Of a stretch of 18,412 nucleotides of DNA, positions 1-7,308 are shown piece by piece (the stretch's first letter is position 1; each line of letters opens with the position of its first letter). The translations under genes and the position numbers were made by a program. The stretch is from Pseudomonadota bacterium (GTDB taxonomy: Bacteria > Pseudomonadota > Alphaproteobacteria > Rhizobiales > Devosiaceae). The notes below the pieces were generated by a model that saw nothing but the letters and a program-made list of their open reading frames with translations, ran no database searches and was not told the origin of the DNA. The stretch lies in NCBI GenBank assembly GCA_023390785.1, contig JAEWCE010000013.1, positions 1-18,412 of the forward strand, written 5' to 3'.

Positions 1-1
1 C

Positions 2-667
2 GCATCGGCCGCAGCGACAGCCGAGGCATGTCCGCCCCAGGGCGCGCGCGCCGCCGCGGAGGCTTCGGCCGCTGCCGCTGGGCAGCCGGGGGCGAAGGTG
101 CCGGACTGCCAGGGGCCGCCCACGCCGGTCAATGCACATGGCGACGCGCTGCCGACGGTGCGAACGGCCACCGGCGTGGTGGAACCACTCAGCACGCTCG
201 AGGGCGACAACAGCGAGCAGGCGCTGCTGGCCAGGCTCGGTGACCGCCGCGCCGAGCTCGACAAGCGCGAAGCCGACCTGGCGATGCGCGAATCCCTGGT
301 CAGGGCGGCGGAGAAGAAGCTCGACGAGCGCACCAGGGAGCTGGCGGCGCTGCAGCAGCAGGTGGCGAGCCTGGTCGATCAGAAGCAGGCGTCGGAGGCA
401 GCCAATTTCAAGGCGATCGTGTCGATGTACGAGACGATGCGGCCCAAGGATGCGGCCAAGATCTTCGATACCCTCGACCTCAACGTGCTCATCAAGGTGG
501 CGCAGGCGATGAACCCGCGGAAGATGTCGCCCATCCTTGCGGCGATGAGCGCAACGCCGGCGCAGGCGCTGACCACGGCCCTGGCGACCACCGGCGACAC
601 CGACACGGTGGCGCAGGTCGCCGGCGGCCAGGACCTGTCGGCGCTGCCGCAGATTGTTGGGCATTAG
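2..667 (+). CDS. motE: MotE/MgtE_N-like flagellar motility protein (5' end outside window)
   Basis: The reading frame is open from base 2, so the start lies outside the window; a GTG at 98 is possible but unlikely to be the true start. The visible 221 residues begin with a low-complexity Ala/Pro/Gly segment containing two cysteines (about residues 10 and 36). A charged coiled coil follows, about residues 70-130, rich in heptad-like Leu/Ala/Glu/Arg. The C-terminal domain, about 135-200, has the pattern AIVSMYETMRPKDAAKIFD and MNPRKMSPILAAM, which I recognise as the MgtE intracellular-N-like domain of the MotE family. In rhizobia MotE is described as a periplasmic chaperone for the motor protein MotC. 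The N-terminal export or membrane segment expected for that role would lie upstream and cannot be seen. The next gene on the same strand, 113 bp on, is a large exported TPR protein. The family call is fairly safe; the exact role is inferred. Confidence 0.75.
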   Translation, partial: ASAAATAEACPPQGARAAAEASAAAAGQPGAKVPDCQGPPTPVNAHGDALPTVRTATGVVEPLSTLEGDNSEQALLARLGDRRAELDKREADLAMRESLVRAAEKKLDERTRELAALQQQVASLVDQKQASEAANFKAIVSMYETMRPKDAAKIFDTLDLNVLIKVAQAMNPRKMSPILAAMSATPAQALTTALATTGDTDTVAQVAGGQDLSALPQIVGH

Positions 668-718
668 CGCCCGCACCTCCACCGCAAAGCCCCGGAAAAT
701 CCACGGTTTCTTAGGCCT

Positions 719-748
719 GCGTTAAGCGGCGGCCGCTATGCTTAACGC
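719..748. promoter_or_regulatory. Inverted repeat between motE and the TPR gene
   Basis: A perfect 9-bp inverted repeat, GCGTTAAGC (719-727) and GCTTAACGC (740-748), is separated by 12 bp. A second dyad, AGCGGC/GCCGCT (725-730, 732-737), is nested inside and would form an alternative hairpin. Both outer arms contain TTAAC reading outward on opposite strands, which resembles CtrA half-sites, but the spacing is not the TTAA-N7-TTAAC of a full site. It could equally be a weak terminator for motE, since TTGTTT follows. It ends 32 bp before the ATG at 781. The structure is seen; the function is open. Confidence 0.4.
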
Positions 749-780
749 TTGTTTGCGTATGCGTTGAGTAGCGGCCGGCG

Positions 781-3700
781 ATGAGTGAGTTTGTGCGGCG
801 GGCGAGCGTGCCGGTGCGGCCTATCCTGGCCGTGCTGGTTTGGCTCGTCCTCGCCGTCACGGCTGCCGCGGCCGATCGCGTGCAGCTTCAGGCCACCGCC
901 GAGAACGGTTTCGGCCGGCTGGTGCTCGAATTTTCGACCCGGCTCGACCTGCCGGACTACAAGATCACCTACGACAACAACGTTCTTGCCGTGACCCTTT
1001 CAGGGCCGGTGAACCTCGCTATGCCCGACATGGCGTCGACGCTGCCGCAGTACTTGACCATCGGCCGTGTCGATCCGGACGGCAAGGGCGTGCGCTTCGG
1101 CCTCAGGCACCCGGTGACCATCCACAGCATGGAAGCGGGCGAGAAGCTGTTCATCGACCTGCTGCCCGTCGGCTGGCAGGGGCTGCCGCCGTCGCTGCCG
1201 CCAGAGGTGGTCGCCGACCTGGCGCGGCGCGCCAAGGATGCCGAAATCCTCGCCGAGCAGCGACGTCGGGCGGAAGAGGCGAAGGCGCGCAACCCGCGCG
1301 CCACCATCCATATCGGGCACAATCCCACGTTCTACCGCGCCCAGTTCGACTGGAGCACTGACACCAAGGCGGAGTTCACGCAGGACGGTAACGTCGCGAC
1401 GATCAATTTCGACTGGCCGGTGGCGATCGATGTCTCCGACCTTGCGGCCGATATGCCCGCGCAGATCACGGGCGTCAGCAATTCCGTAACGCCGGCTGGC
1501 AGCGCCGTGGTGCTGACTTTGGCCGATGGGGTGACGCCGCGCTTTTACGCAGCCGACGGGCAGCATTTCACCTTCGACGTCGATCTCGCGCCGGCCGAAA
1601 TCGACAAGAACCGCATGACCGCCGAGGCTGTCGCCAAGCAGGCGGAGGTCGAGGCAGCCGCGGAAGCGGCCAAGCAGGCGCAAAGCCAGACCTCCGCCTC
1701 CGCCGAGTTGCAGGCGACCGAAGGCAGCGATGCTGTCACGGGCGCTGCGATCACCCCCAGGGTCGAGACGGTCTCCGGCACCGTGCGCATGATGTTCCCG
1801 TTCGAGCGCGACACGGCGTCGGCGGTGTTCCGGCGCGGCAACACCCTGTGGATGCTGTTCGACACGCCCATACAGATCAACCAGCCGCCGCAGTCCGACG
1901 CGCTGTCGTCGATTGCCTCGGCGTTCGAGGTGACTTCAGCCGGCGAAACGCAGATCGTGCGGGTCGATCTTTCGACGGCCAAGCTCGCGACGCTGGCGTC
2001 CGAGGGGCGCTCGTGGGTGTTGTCGATCGGGGACGTGCTGCTGGATGCGACCGAACCGCTCGAGATGAAGCGCAGCCGCGATGCCGACGGCCACTTCGAG
2101 ATGACGGCGCTGCTGGGCAAGCCCTACAAGGTGCACAGCTTCCGCGACCCCAATGTCGGCGACGTGCTCGACATCGTCACCGCCTATCCGCCGGCGCGCG
2201 GCACGGTGCGCGACCTGAGCTATGTCGATTTCGACGCGCTGCGCTCGGTGCACGGGCTCGTGCTGCGGCCGGACAATGACGAGCTCAAGGTCAGTATCGT
2301 CGACGACCACGCGCTCATCACCTCGCCGGACGGCCTGTTCCTGTCCGATCAGAACGGGCCGCGGGCGCTGGATGCCGGACGGGCCTCCGAGGTGCGCGAC
2401 AGCTTCGTCGACCTGGCGGCGCTGAAGCAGGACAATCCGGCGGTCTTCACCCAGCATGCCGAGGATTTGAGCGAGACGGCGGCGAGCAAAGAGGGGCAGG
2501 CGCGCGAAGTGGCGCGGCTGACGCTCGCGCAATACTACATCGGCAACCAGTTCGGGCCCGAAGCGCTCGGCGTGCTGAAGGTGCTGCAGCGCGACCTCAA
2601 GACCGACGAGTTGCGCAAGAAGGTGCAGCTCAACACCGCCATCGCCGACGTGATCGCCTATCGGCCGACCGACGCGCTCGCGATCCTCAACAGCCCCGGC
2701 TTTGCCGACGAGGTCGACGCGCTGATGTGGCGCACGATCGCGCGTGCCGCGGCGTACGACTATGCCGGCGCCCGCGCCGACGCACTGGCTTCCGACGCCG
2801 TACTCCAGAACTATCCGGTCTGGGTGCAGCAGAAGTTCCTGTTCGCCGCCACGCGCGCCGCACTCGAAACCAATGACGTCGCGTCGGCGCAGAAATACCT
2901 CAAGCTGATCGCATTCGCGCAGCTCTCGCCCGAGGACGTGACGCTCTACCAGTTGTTCCAGGGCCGCGTCGCCGAGATGACCGGGCAGACGCAGCAGGCG
3001 CTCGACACCTACGGCCAGGTGATCGCCGCCGACGTTCGTCCGACGCATGCCGAGGCGGTGTATCGCACCCTGCTGCTGCTGCGCCAGAGCGGCAAGATCG
3101 ACCTCGGCAAGGCGACGGCGACGCTGGCGGCCGAGGCGATCCTGTGGCGCGGCAATCCGCTCGAAGTCGACATGGACAAGCTGCTGGCCGAGCTCTACTT
3201 CGCCAACAAGGACTATCGCCTAGGCTTCCAGACGGCGCGGAACGCGGCGGCGCACAGTCCGCCGAGCAAGCCGATCGACGACCTGCTCACCGAGACCGAG
3301 CAGCAGTTCACCGACCTGTTCCTCAACGGCGGCGCGAGCCAGCTTGGCGACCTCGATGCGCTGAGCCTGTATTACGATTTCCGCGAGCTCACCCCCGCGG
3401 GCGCCAAGGGCGACGAGATGATCCGCAATCTGGCGCGCCGGTTGGTGCAGGTCGACCTGCTGGGACAGGCGGCCGACCTGCTGCAGTACCAGATCGACAA
3501 CCGGCTGCAGGGTGTGGCGCGGGCCCAGGTGGCGGCCGACCTGGCGCTGATCCGCATCGCCAACCGCGACCCGGAAGGAGCCCTCAAGGCCCTCAACCAG
3601 ACGCGCATGGCCAATCTGGCGCCGACGCTGGAGCGGCAGCGCCGCATTCTCGAGGCGCGCGCCCTGATCGACGCCGATCGCGAGGACCTGGCGCTCGACC

Positions 3701-4131
3701 TGCTGGCGCGCGTCGACGGCCGCGACGCCGATCTGCTGCGGGTCGACGGCTACTGGAAGGCCAAGAACTACGGCGCGGCGTCCGACGTGCTGGAGACCAT
3801 CTACTCCGCCGATCCAGCCGAGCCGCTGACGCAGGAGGCGCGCATGAACATCGTCAAGGCGGCGGTCGGGCTGGTGCTGGCCAACGATCCGCTTGGCATG
3901 AGCCGGCTCCGGGCGAAATTCTCCGAACGGCTGGCGCAGACGCCCGAGGGCCCGATGTTCGCCTACATCACCAGCCCGGACGCCGAGGTCACCGGGCTCG
4001 AGTTCAAGGCGGCGGCCAAGGCGGTGGCAAGCATCGACTCGGTCACGGGCTTCCTCAACGCCTACCGCAAGATCTACCCGGTCGATCCCAAGATCGCCCC
4101 GGCGGAAGCGAGCGCCAAGGCGACGGTGTAG
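781..4131 (+). CDS. Large exported AMIN-like/TPR protein of the flagellar locus
   Basis: A 1116-residue protein with a clear signal peptide: basic N terminus, hydrophobic residues 15-29, likely cleavage after the Ala run at 28-31. It is therefore predicted to be periplasmic. The N-terminal half has three related beta-rich segments, about residues 33-130, 174-270 and 321-425. Each resembles an AMIN-type repeat, as in GRLVLEFSTRLDL and VRMMFPFERDTASAVF. They are linked by Ala/Glu/Arg-rich helices at about 146-170 and 280-315. From about 560 to 1060 the protein is almost all helical, with TPR-like spacing of Ala, Leu and Tyr (for example LAQYYIGNQFGPEALGVL). It follows motE on the same strand and precedes the flagellar export genes. 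AMIN domains are known to bind cell wall, and TPR arrays mediate protein contacts, so a motor-associated scaffold or MotC-like role is plausible but inferred. The ribosome binding site before the ATG is weak. No enzyme motif was recognised. Confidence 0.8.
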   Translation: MSEFVRRASVPVRPILAVLVWLVLAVTAAAADRVQLQATAENGFGRLVLEFSTRLDLPDYKITYDNNVLAVTLSGPVNLAMPDMASTLPQYLTIGRVDPDGKGVRFGLRHPVTIHSMEAGEKLFIDLLPVGWQGLPPSLPPEVVADLARRAKDAEILAEQRRRAEEAKARNPRATIHIGHNPTFYRAQFDWSTDTKAEFTQDGNVATINFDWPVAIDVSDLAADMPAQITGVSNSVTPAGSAVVLTLADGVTPRFYAADGQHFTFDVDLAPAEIDKNRMTAEAVAKQAEVEAAAEAAKQAQSQTSASAELQATEGSDAVTGAAITPRVETVSGTVRMMFPFERDTASAVFRRGNTLWMLFDTPIQINQPPQSDALSSIASAFEVTSAGETQIVRVDLSTAKLATLASEGRSWVLSIGDVLLDATEPLEMKRSRDADGHFEMTALLGKPYKVHSFRDPNVGDVLDIVTAYPPARGTVRDLSYVDFDALRSVHGLVLRPDNDELKVSIVDDHALITSPDGLFLSDQNGPRALDAGRASEVRDSFVDLAALKQDNPAVFTQHAEDLSETAASKEGQAREVARLTLAQYYIGNQFGPEALGVLKVLQRDLKTDELRKKVQLNTAIADVIAYRPTDALAILNSPGFADEVDALMWRTIARAAAYDYAGARADALASDAVLQNYPVWVQQKFLFAATRAALETNDVASAQKYLKLIAFAQLSPEDVTLYQLFQGRVAEMTGQTQQALDTYGQVIAADVRPTHAEAVYRTLLLLRQSGKIDLGKATATLAAEAILWRGNPLEVDMDKLLAELYFANKDYRLGFQTARNAAAHSPPSKPIDDLLTETEQQFTDLFLNGGASQLGDLDALSLYYDFRELTPAGAKGDEMIRNLARRLVQVDLLGQAADLLQYQIDNRLQGVARAQVAADLALIRIANRDPEGALKALNQTRMANLAPTLERQRRILEARALIDADREDLALDLLARVDGRDADLLRVDGYWKAKNYGAASDVLETIYSADPAEPLTQEARMNIVKAAVGLVLANDPLGMSRLRAKFSERLAQTPEGPMFAYITSPDAEVTGLEFKAAAKAVASIDSVTGFLNAYRKIYPVDPKIAPAEASAKATV

Positions 4132-4140
4132 GCCTGCGCC

Positions 4141-4644
4141 TTACGCCGCGATCGGCTTCGGGCCGCCGGCGAGGCCAAAGCGTTCGCACAGGACCGGCAC
4201 GCTCGCGGGGTCCATGTCGAGTTCATATTTCTCGAGTAGTGGTCCGATCCGCGACAGGTCGGGCCAGATGGCCGCCAACTCGCGGAAATAGTGCTCGAAG
4301 CCGGCGGGCGAGATCAACTCGATGATCTCGCAGGGGGCGTCGGCCGCATTCCAGAAGCTGTGCCATTGCCCGCGCGGCTTGAAGACCCAGGTGCCCGGTT
4401 CGGCGAAAACGACGTCGTCCCCGAGCAGGGCGCCGAGCTTGCCGGAAAGCACAAAGGAGTACTCGTCCTCGCGATGATGCCTGTGCAGCGGCGCACCCAG
4501 CGCCTTGGGCGCAAGCGGGTGATGCACCACCGAAAACCGGCCGCTCGAAACCGCCCCGTCGATCTTCCAGTCGATGCCGAAGCCGCCGAGCATGGCGATG
4601 GAGGCGGCGCCCGGCGCAATGACGGTCGGCGAAATTGTAGTCAT
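4141..4644 (-). CDS. Cupin-domain protein
   Basis: A 167-residue single-domain cupin. I place the start at the ATG at 4644 because GGAG lies 7 bases upstream; an upstream GTG at 4680 would put the start inside the operator. Cupin motif 1 is seen as H54-x-H56-x4-E61 within GAPLHRHHREDEYSF. Motif 2 is PRGQWHSFWN with H95 and N99, an exact PxGxxHxxxN. The four metal ligands of a mononuclear cupin are thus present. No signal peptide is visible, so it should be cytoplasmic. Substrate and reaction cannot be told from sequence. It is divergent from a TetR regulator with an operator-like palindrome in between, so that protein probably represses it. It converges with the TPR gene with a 9-bp gap. It has no evident link to flagella. 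Confidence 0.85.
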   Translation of the reverse strand: MTTISPTVIAPGAASIAMLGGFGIDWKIDGAVSSGRFSVVHHPLAPKALGAPLHRHHREDEYSFVLSGKLGALLGDDVVFAEPGTWVFKPRGQWHSFWNAADAPCEIIELISPAGFEHYFRELAAIWPDLSRIGPLLEKYELDMDPASVPVLCERFGLAGGPKPIAA

Positions 4645-4663
4645 CTCAATTCTCCGTGTTGAA

Positions 4664-4679
4664 TGAACGCGCTTGTTCA
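4664..4679. promoter_or_regulatory. TetR-type operator in the cupin/tetR divergent region
   Basis: The palindrome TGAAC-N6-GTTCA (TGAACGCGCTTGTTCA) lies 20 bp upstream of the cupin start and 37 bp upstream of the TetR start. Such 15-20 bp dyads between a tetR gene and a divergent target are the usual autoregulatory arrangement. A TTGACT on the minus strand (4714-4709) could be a -35 box for the cupin gene, but the -10 region opposite it is poor. The dyad is seen; binding by the adjacent TetR protein is inferred. Confidence 0.55.
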
Positions 4680-4715
4680 CTTAAATGACTAGCCACCTGC
4701 CGCATGTGAGTCAAT

Positions 4716-5318
4716 ATGGATAAACAATCACGTTCACCGAAAGAGAAGCGTGCCTATACCCAGAGCGTGCGCGCCGAGAACCGCGCGGAGTTGCATCGGG
4801 CTCTGGCGAAGGCGGCATTCGAACTGCACGACACGGTTGGCCCATCGAAGACGACGGTCACCGCGATTGCTCAGCGGGCCGGCGTGCAGCGCCTGACGGT
4901 CTATCGGCACTTCCCCGATGACGCGGCGATCTTTGCCGCCTGCACTGCCTATTCCTTCGAACACGATCCGCCGCCCAGCCCGGAGGTGTGGCGTGCGATC
5001 GGTGATCCCGTCGAACGGCTGCGGGCGGCACTGCAGGACGTGTATGGCTATTACGGGCGCAAGACGCAGCTGCTCTCAAATCTCTATCGCGATGCCGATC
5101 TGCCCGTCGTTGCGGCGGCTCTCGAACGGCGTCAGCAGGTCCTCGAGAGCGGTGTCGACATTCTTGCCTCCGGCTGGCCGCGACCGAGCAAGACGCTGCG
5201 GGCAACGCTCGGCCATGTCCTCGATTTTGCCAGCTGGCGCTCGCTCACCCAGGGGCAGGGGCTCGACATGAACGGCGCCATCCGGCTGGCCATGGACTTC
5301 GTGGCCTCGCAGCTCTAG
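4716..5318 (+). CDS. TetR/AcrR-family transcriptional regulator
   Basis: A 200-residue protein of normal TetR length. The N-terminal 25 residues are basic and polar. The helix-turn-helix lies at about residues 47-66 (TTVTAIAQRAGVQRLTVYRH), with the family's typical VYRHF followed by an acidic turn. The all-helical C-terminal part, about 75-200, is the presumed ligand and dimer domain; its ligand is unknown. It is divergent from the cupin gene, with an operator-like dyad between them, so it probably represses that gene and itself. It converges with fliP with a 4-bp gap. The ribosome binding site before the ATG is weak (GTGAG at -9), consistent with low expression of a repressor. Confidence 0.88.
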   Translation: MDKQSRSPKEKRAYTQSVRAENRAELHRALAKAAFELHDTVGPSKTTVTAIAQRAGVQRLTVYRHFPDDAAIFAACTAYSFEHDPPPSPEVWRAIGDPVERLRAALQDVYGYYGRKTQLLSNLYRDADLPVVAAALERRQQVLESGVDILASGWPRPSKTLRATLGHVLDFASWRSLTQGQGLDMNGAIRLAMDFVASQL

Positions 5319-5322
5319 TTCG

Positions 5323-6138
5323 CTAGCCGCCGGTGAAGCTGCGCACCAGCGAGCCGGCGACGAGATGCCAGCCGTCCACGAGCACGAAGAAGATCAGCTT
5401 GAACGGCAGCGAGATCACCACCGGCGGCAGCATCATCATGCCCATCGACATCAGCACCGAGGCCACCACCATATCGATGATGACGAAGGGCAAGAACAGC
5501 AGGAAGCCGATCTCGAACGCCCGGCGCAACTCGGAGATCATGAAGGCCGGGACCAGGATCTTCAGCGGAATGGTTTTGGCGTCGGCCGGCGGCGGCTCGT
5601 TGCTGAGGTCGTAGAACAGCTGCACGTCCTGCTCGCGGACGTTGGCGGCCATGAAATCGTGCAGCGGTACCGAGCCGCGATCGAATGCTTCCTGGAACTG
5701 GATCTGGCCGGCGAGCAGCGGCGCCACGCCCTGGTCGTACGAGGCCTGCAGCGTCGGCTGCATGATGAAAAAGGTCAAAAACAGCGCCAGCGACACCATC
5801 ACCGAATTGGGCGGCGCGCTCTGCAGGCCCATGGCCGTGCGCAGCAACGACAGCACCACCACGATACGGGTGAAGCTCGTCACCATAATGAGGATCGAGG
5901 GGGCGAGCGCGAGGACGGTGATCAGGCCGACGAGCTGGACGGCACGCTGGGTAAGCGTGGTGTCGTCGCCGAAATTGACCGAGATGTCCTGCGCCTGCGC
6001 GACCGCCGGAATGGCGATGGTCGCAAACGCGAGCGCCGCGAGCAGCAGGCCGCGGCGCAGGATGCTAGTTGTCGGTGCCGCGCCGGAGACCGCGGAGGAG
6101 CCTGCTTCTGCCGCCAAAGGGGGTATGCCCACTGCCAT
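5323..6138 (-). CDS. fliP: Flagellar type III export pore protein FliP
   Basis: A 271-residue FliP, a core membrane subunit of the flagellar export gate with FliQ and FliR. A signal-like segment spans about residues 26-49 (SILRRGLLLAALAF to a small-residue cleavage site before Q48/Q50), as is usual for FliP, which keeps a cleaved N terminus. The mature part shows the family signature MVTSFTRIVVVLSLLRTAM and four hydrophobic segments, ending with VDGWHLVAGSLVRSF. The start is uncertain. The ATG at 6138 gives 25 residues ahead of the signal segment, a 74-bp overlap with fliO and no good ribosome binding site. The only other start codons nearby are GTG 6132 and TTG 6117, which are no better. Translation is probably coupled to fliO. 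Confidence 0.95.
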   Translation of the reverse strand: MAVGIPPLAAEAGSSAVSGAAPTTSILRRGLLLAALAFATIAIPAVAQAQDISVNFGDDTTLTQRAVQLVGLITVLALAPSILIMVTSFTRIVVVLSLLRTAMGLQSAPPNSVMVSLALFLTFFIMQPTLQASYDQGVAPLLAGQIQFQEAFDRGSVPLHDFMAANVREQDVQLFYDLSNEPPPADAKTIPLKILVPAFMISELRRAFEIGFLLFLPFVIIDMVVASVLMSMGMMMLPPVVISLPFKLIFFVLVDGWHLVAGSLVRSFTGG

Positions 6139-6727
6139 TTGGCGTGGGTTTAGCTGAGTCGTCGGCGGCCCCCGCGGAATTCTCGACGCGCAGCCCCGGG
6201 CCCATGGGGATAACCTTGTCGTTGTCCACCGGGCGCAGCAGGTTGGTATGACGCAGCGAGGTGCGCGGGGTCAGCGGCGCCGGGCGGGCGAGGTCACGCA
6301 GCCGGTCGACGGCCTCGCGCGGCACCGGGTGCTCGGGCGCCGTGGGCGAGCGGATGTCGGCTGGCTGTGCCGCCTGGGCGGCCGGCCGCGTCGGTCGACG
6401 CGCTGCCGGAGCGGGCGCGGGTTCGGGCGCCGCAATGCCGGATTCGATGATCAGATCCTGCGGGCCGCCGGTCATGATCAGGTGCTCGACATTGTCGCGG
6501 CGGATGATGACCACCTGCCGCTTGCCGTCGACCATGGCGGTGTCGACCACCTGCACGCGCTTGCGGGCGTTGCCGAGTCCGGCGGTGCCGCGCGTCAAAA
6601 GTTTGAGCAGCCACAAGCCCATAACGATCAGGACGAGGACGATGCCGAGCGCAAAAGCGGAGTGCAGCAGGGTATTTTCCGACCCGCCGAACAGGGACGT
6701 GATGAATTGCATGTCGAAATGCTCCAC
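6065..6727 (-). CDS. fliO: Flagellar biosynthetic protein FliO
   Basis: A 220-residue FliO-like protein. One hydrophobic segment at about residues 22-43 (SAFALGIVLVLIVMGLWLL) is followed by a small beta domain (RKRVQVVDTAMVDGKRQVVIIRRD, quoted in part) typical of FliO. A long Pro/Ala/Arg-rich, probably disordered tail makes up the rest. FliO assists assembly of the FliP-FliR export gate. The GTG at 6727 has AAAGGGGG 9 bases upstream and gives the listed start; an ATG at 6712 with GGAG 9 bases upstream is an equally good alternative and would shorten the protein by 5 residues. It overlaps the start of fliP and is divergent from flgB across a 161-bp region with a CtrA-type box. FliO tails are poorly conserved, so the call rests on the N-terminal part and on position. 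Confidence 0.85.
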   Translation of the reverse strand: MEHFDMQFITSLFGGSENTLLHSAFALGIVLVLIVMGLWLLKLLTRGTAGLGNARKRVQVVDTAMVDGKRQVVIIRRDNVEHLIMTGGPQDLIIESGIAAPEPAPAPAARRPTRPAAQAAQPADIRSPTAPEHPVPREAVDRLRDLARPAPLTPRTSLRHTNLLRPVDNDKVIPMGPGLRVENSAGAADDSAKPTPNGSGHTPFGGRSRLLRGLRRGTDN

Positions 6728-6766
6728 GGTCGCCGTCCCCCTTTACGACCGAACCTAAGCAGAATT

Positions 6767-6784
6767 TGCCGAGTCATATCGGCA
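6767..6784. promoter_or_regulatory. Inverted repeat upstream of fliO
   Basis: TGCCGA (6767-6772) and TCGGCA (6779-6784) form an 18-bp dyad with a 6-bp spacer, about 40 bp upstream of the fliO start. The left part, read on the minus strand, contains CGGCAAA. The same heptamer occurs on the plus strand at 6851-6857 within another palindrome. The two may be sites for one flagellar regulator; FlbD sites in Caulobacter are also GC-rich and contain GGCA elements. That identity is inference only. A GAGTC (GANTC type) lies inside it at 6771-6775. Confidence 0.35.
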
Positions 6785-6824
6785 GATTGTGCAAAATGCG
6801 AGACGAAGGCGCGGCGTTCCCGTG

Positions 6825-6845
6825 TGGTTAACCGACCCTTAACCA
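6825..6845. promoter_or_regulatory. CtrA-type binding site upstream of flgB
   Basis: TTAA (6828-6831), seven bases, then TTAAC (6839-6843) is an exact match to the alphaproteobacterial CtrA consensus TTAA-N7-TTAAC. It is further embedded in a symmetric dyad, TGGTTAA-N7-TTAACCA. It lies about 45 bp upstream of the flgB ATG and 98 bp from the fliO start, so it could control either or both. In Caulobacter CtrA activates early flagellar promoters of this kind. CckA, which feeds phosphate to CtrA, is encoded 3.4 kb downstream. Confidence 0.75.
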
Positions 6846-6851
6846 TCGCCC

Positions 6852-6864
6852 GGCAAAGTTTGCC
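6852..6864. promoter_or_regulatory. Perfect palindrome in the flgB promoter region
   Basis: GGCAAAGTTTGCC is a perfect 13-bp palindrome. It lies 7 bp after the CtrA-type box and 24 bp before the flgB start, where the core promoter or its initially transcribed region should be. It shares CGGCAAA with the reverse strand of the dyad at 6767-6784. It does not fit sigma-54 spacing (GG-N10-GC). It could be an operator for a second flagellar regulator. Confidence 0.4.
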
Positions 6865-6888
6865 TACCGTGGTGAACAGAGTCTGAAG

Positions 6889-7296
6889 ATGGCCGGACTA
6901 GGAAGCATTCCGCTGCTGCAGGCGCTGACCGACAAGATGCGCTGGCATCAGTCGCGCCAGCAAGTGCTGGCCGAGAACATCGCTAACGCCGACACCCCCG
7001 GCTACATCGAACGCGACCTCAAGCCGCTTAGTTTCGACGAGCAGGTCCAGTCGCTCGCGCAGGTGAGCGTGGCGCGGACCAGCCCGATGCACATTTCGGT
7101 ATCCAGCGCCGGCGGCACCGGCGGCTTCGATCCGTCGCGCGAGACGCCGTTCGAGATCACGCCCAGCGGCAACGGCGTCACGCTCGAGGACGAGATGATG
7201 AAGGTCGCCGGCAACGACATGGACTACCAGACCGTCACCGCGCTCTACACGCGCTCGCTGGCGATCCTGCGCACCGCCCTCGGGCGCTCGGCATAA
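6889..7296 (+). CDS. flgB: Flagellar proximal rod protein FlgB
   Basis: A 135-residue FlgB, the first rod subunit mounted on the MS ring and FliE, exported by the flagellar type III apparatus. The N-terminal rod motif is seen at about residues 22-40 (RQQVLAENIANADTPGYIE). The C-terminal helix with NDMDYQTVTALYTRSLAILR pairs with it in the coiled coil of rod proteins. There is no signal peptide, as expected. It opens a rightward operon with flgC, fliE, fliQ, fliR and flhB. A CtrA-type box lies 45 bp upstream. The ribosome binding site is weak. Confidence 0.96.
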   Translation: MAGLGSIPLLQALTDKMRWHQSRQQVLAENIANADTPGYIERDLKPLSFDEQVQSLAQVSVARTSPMHISVSSAGGTGGFDPSRETPFEITPSGNGVTLEDEMMKVAGNDMDYQTVTALYTRSLAILRTALGRSA

Positions 7297-7308
7297 CGGA
7301 GCCTGCCG

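Noticed and set aside
1936..3048. A 370-residue open frame on the minus strand within the TPR gene
   Set aside because: Composition is shadow-like. The plus-strand frame has a signal peptide and repeats and runs uninterrupted for 1116 codons.
3144..4325. A 393-residue plus-strand frame overlapping the 3' end of the TPR gene
   Set aside because: It is a frame shift of the real gene with Arg/Gly/Ala-rich translation, and it runs into the antisense strand of the cupin gene.
6852..6864. A sigma-54 promoter around GGCAAAGTTTGCC
   Set aside because: GG and GC are 8 bases apart, not the 10 needed, and the flanking consensus is missing.
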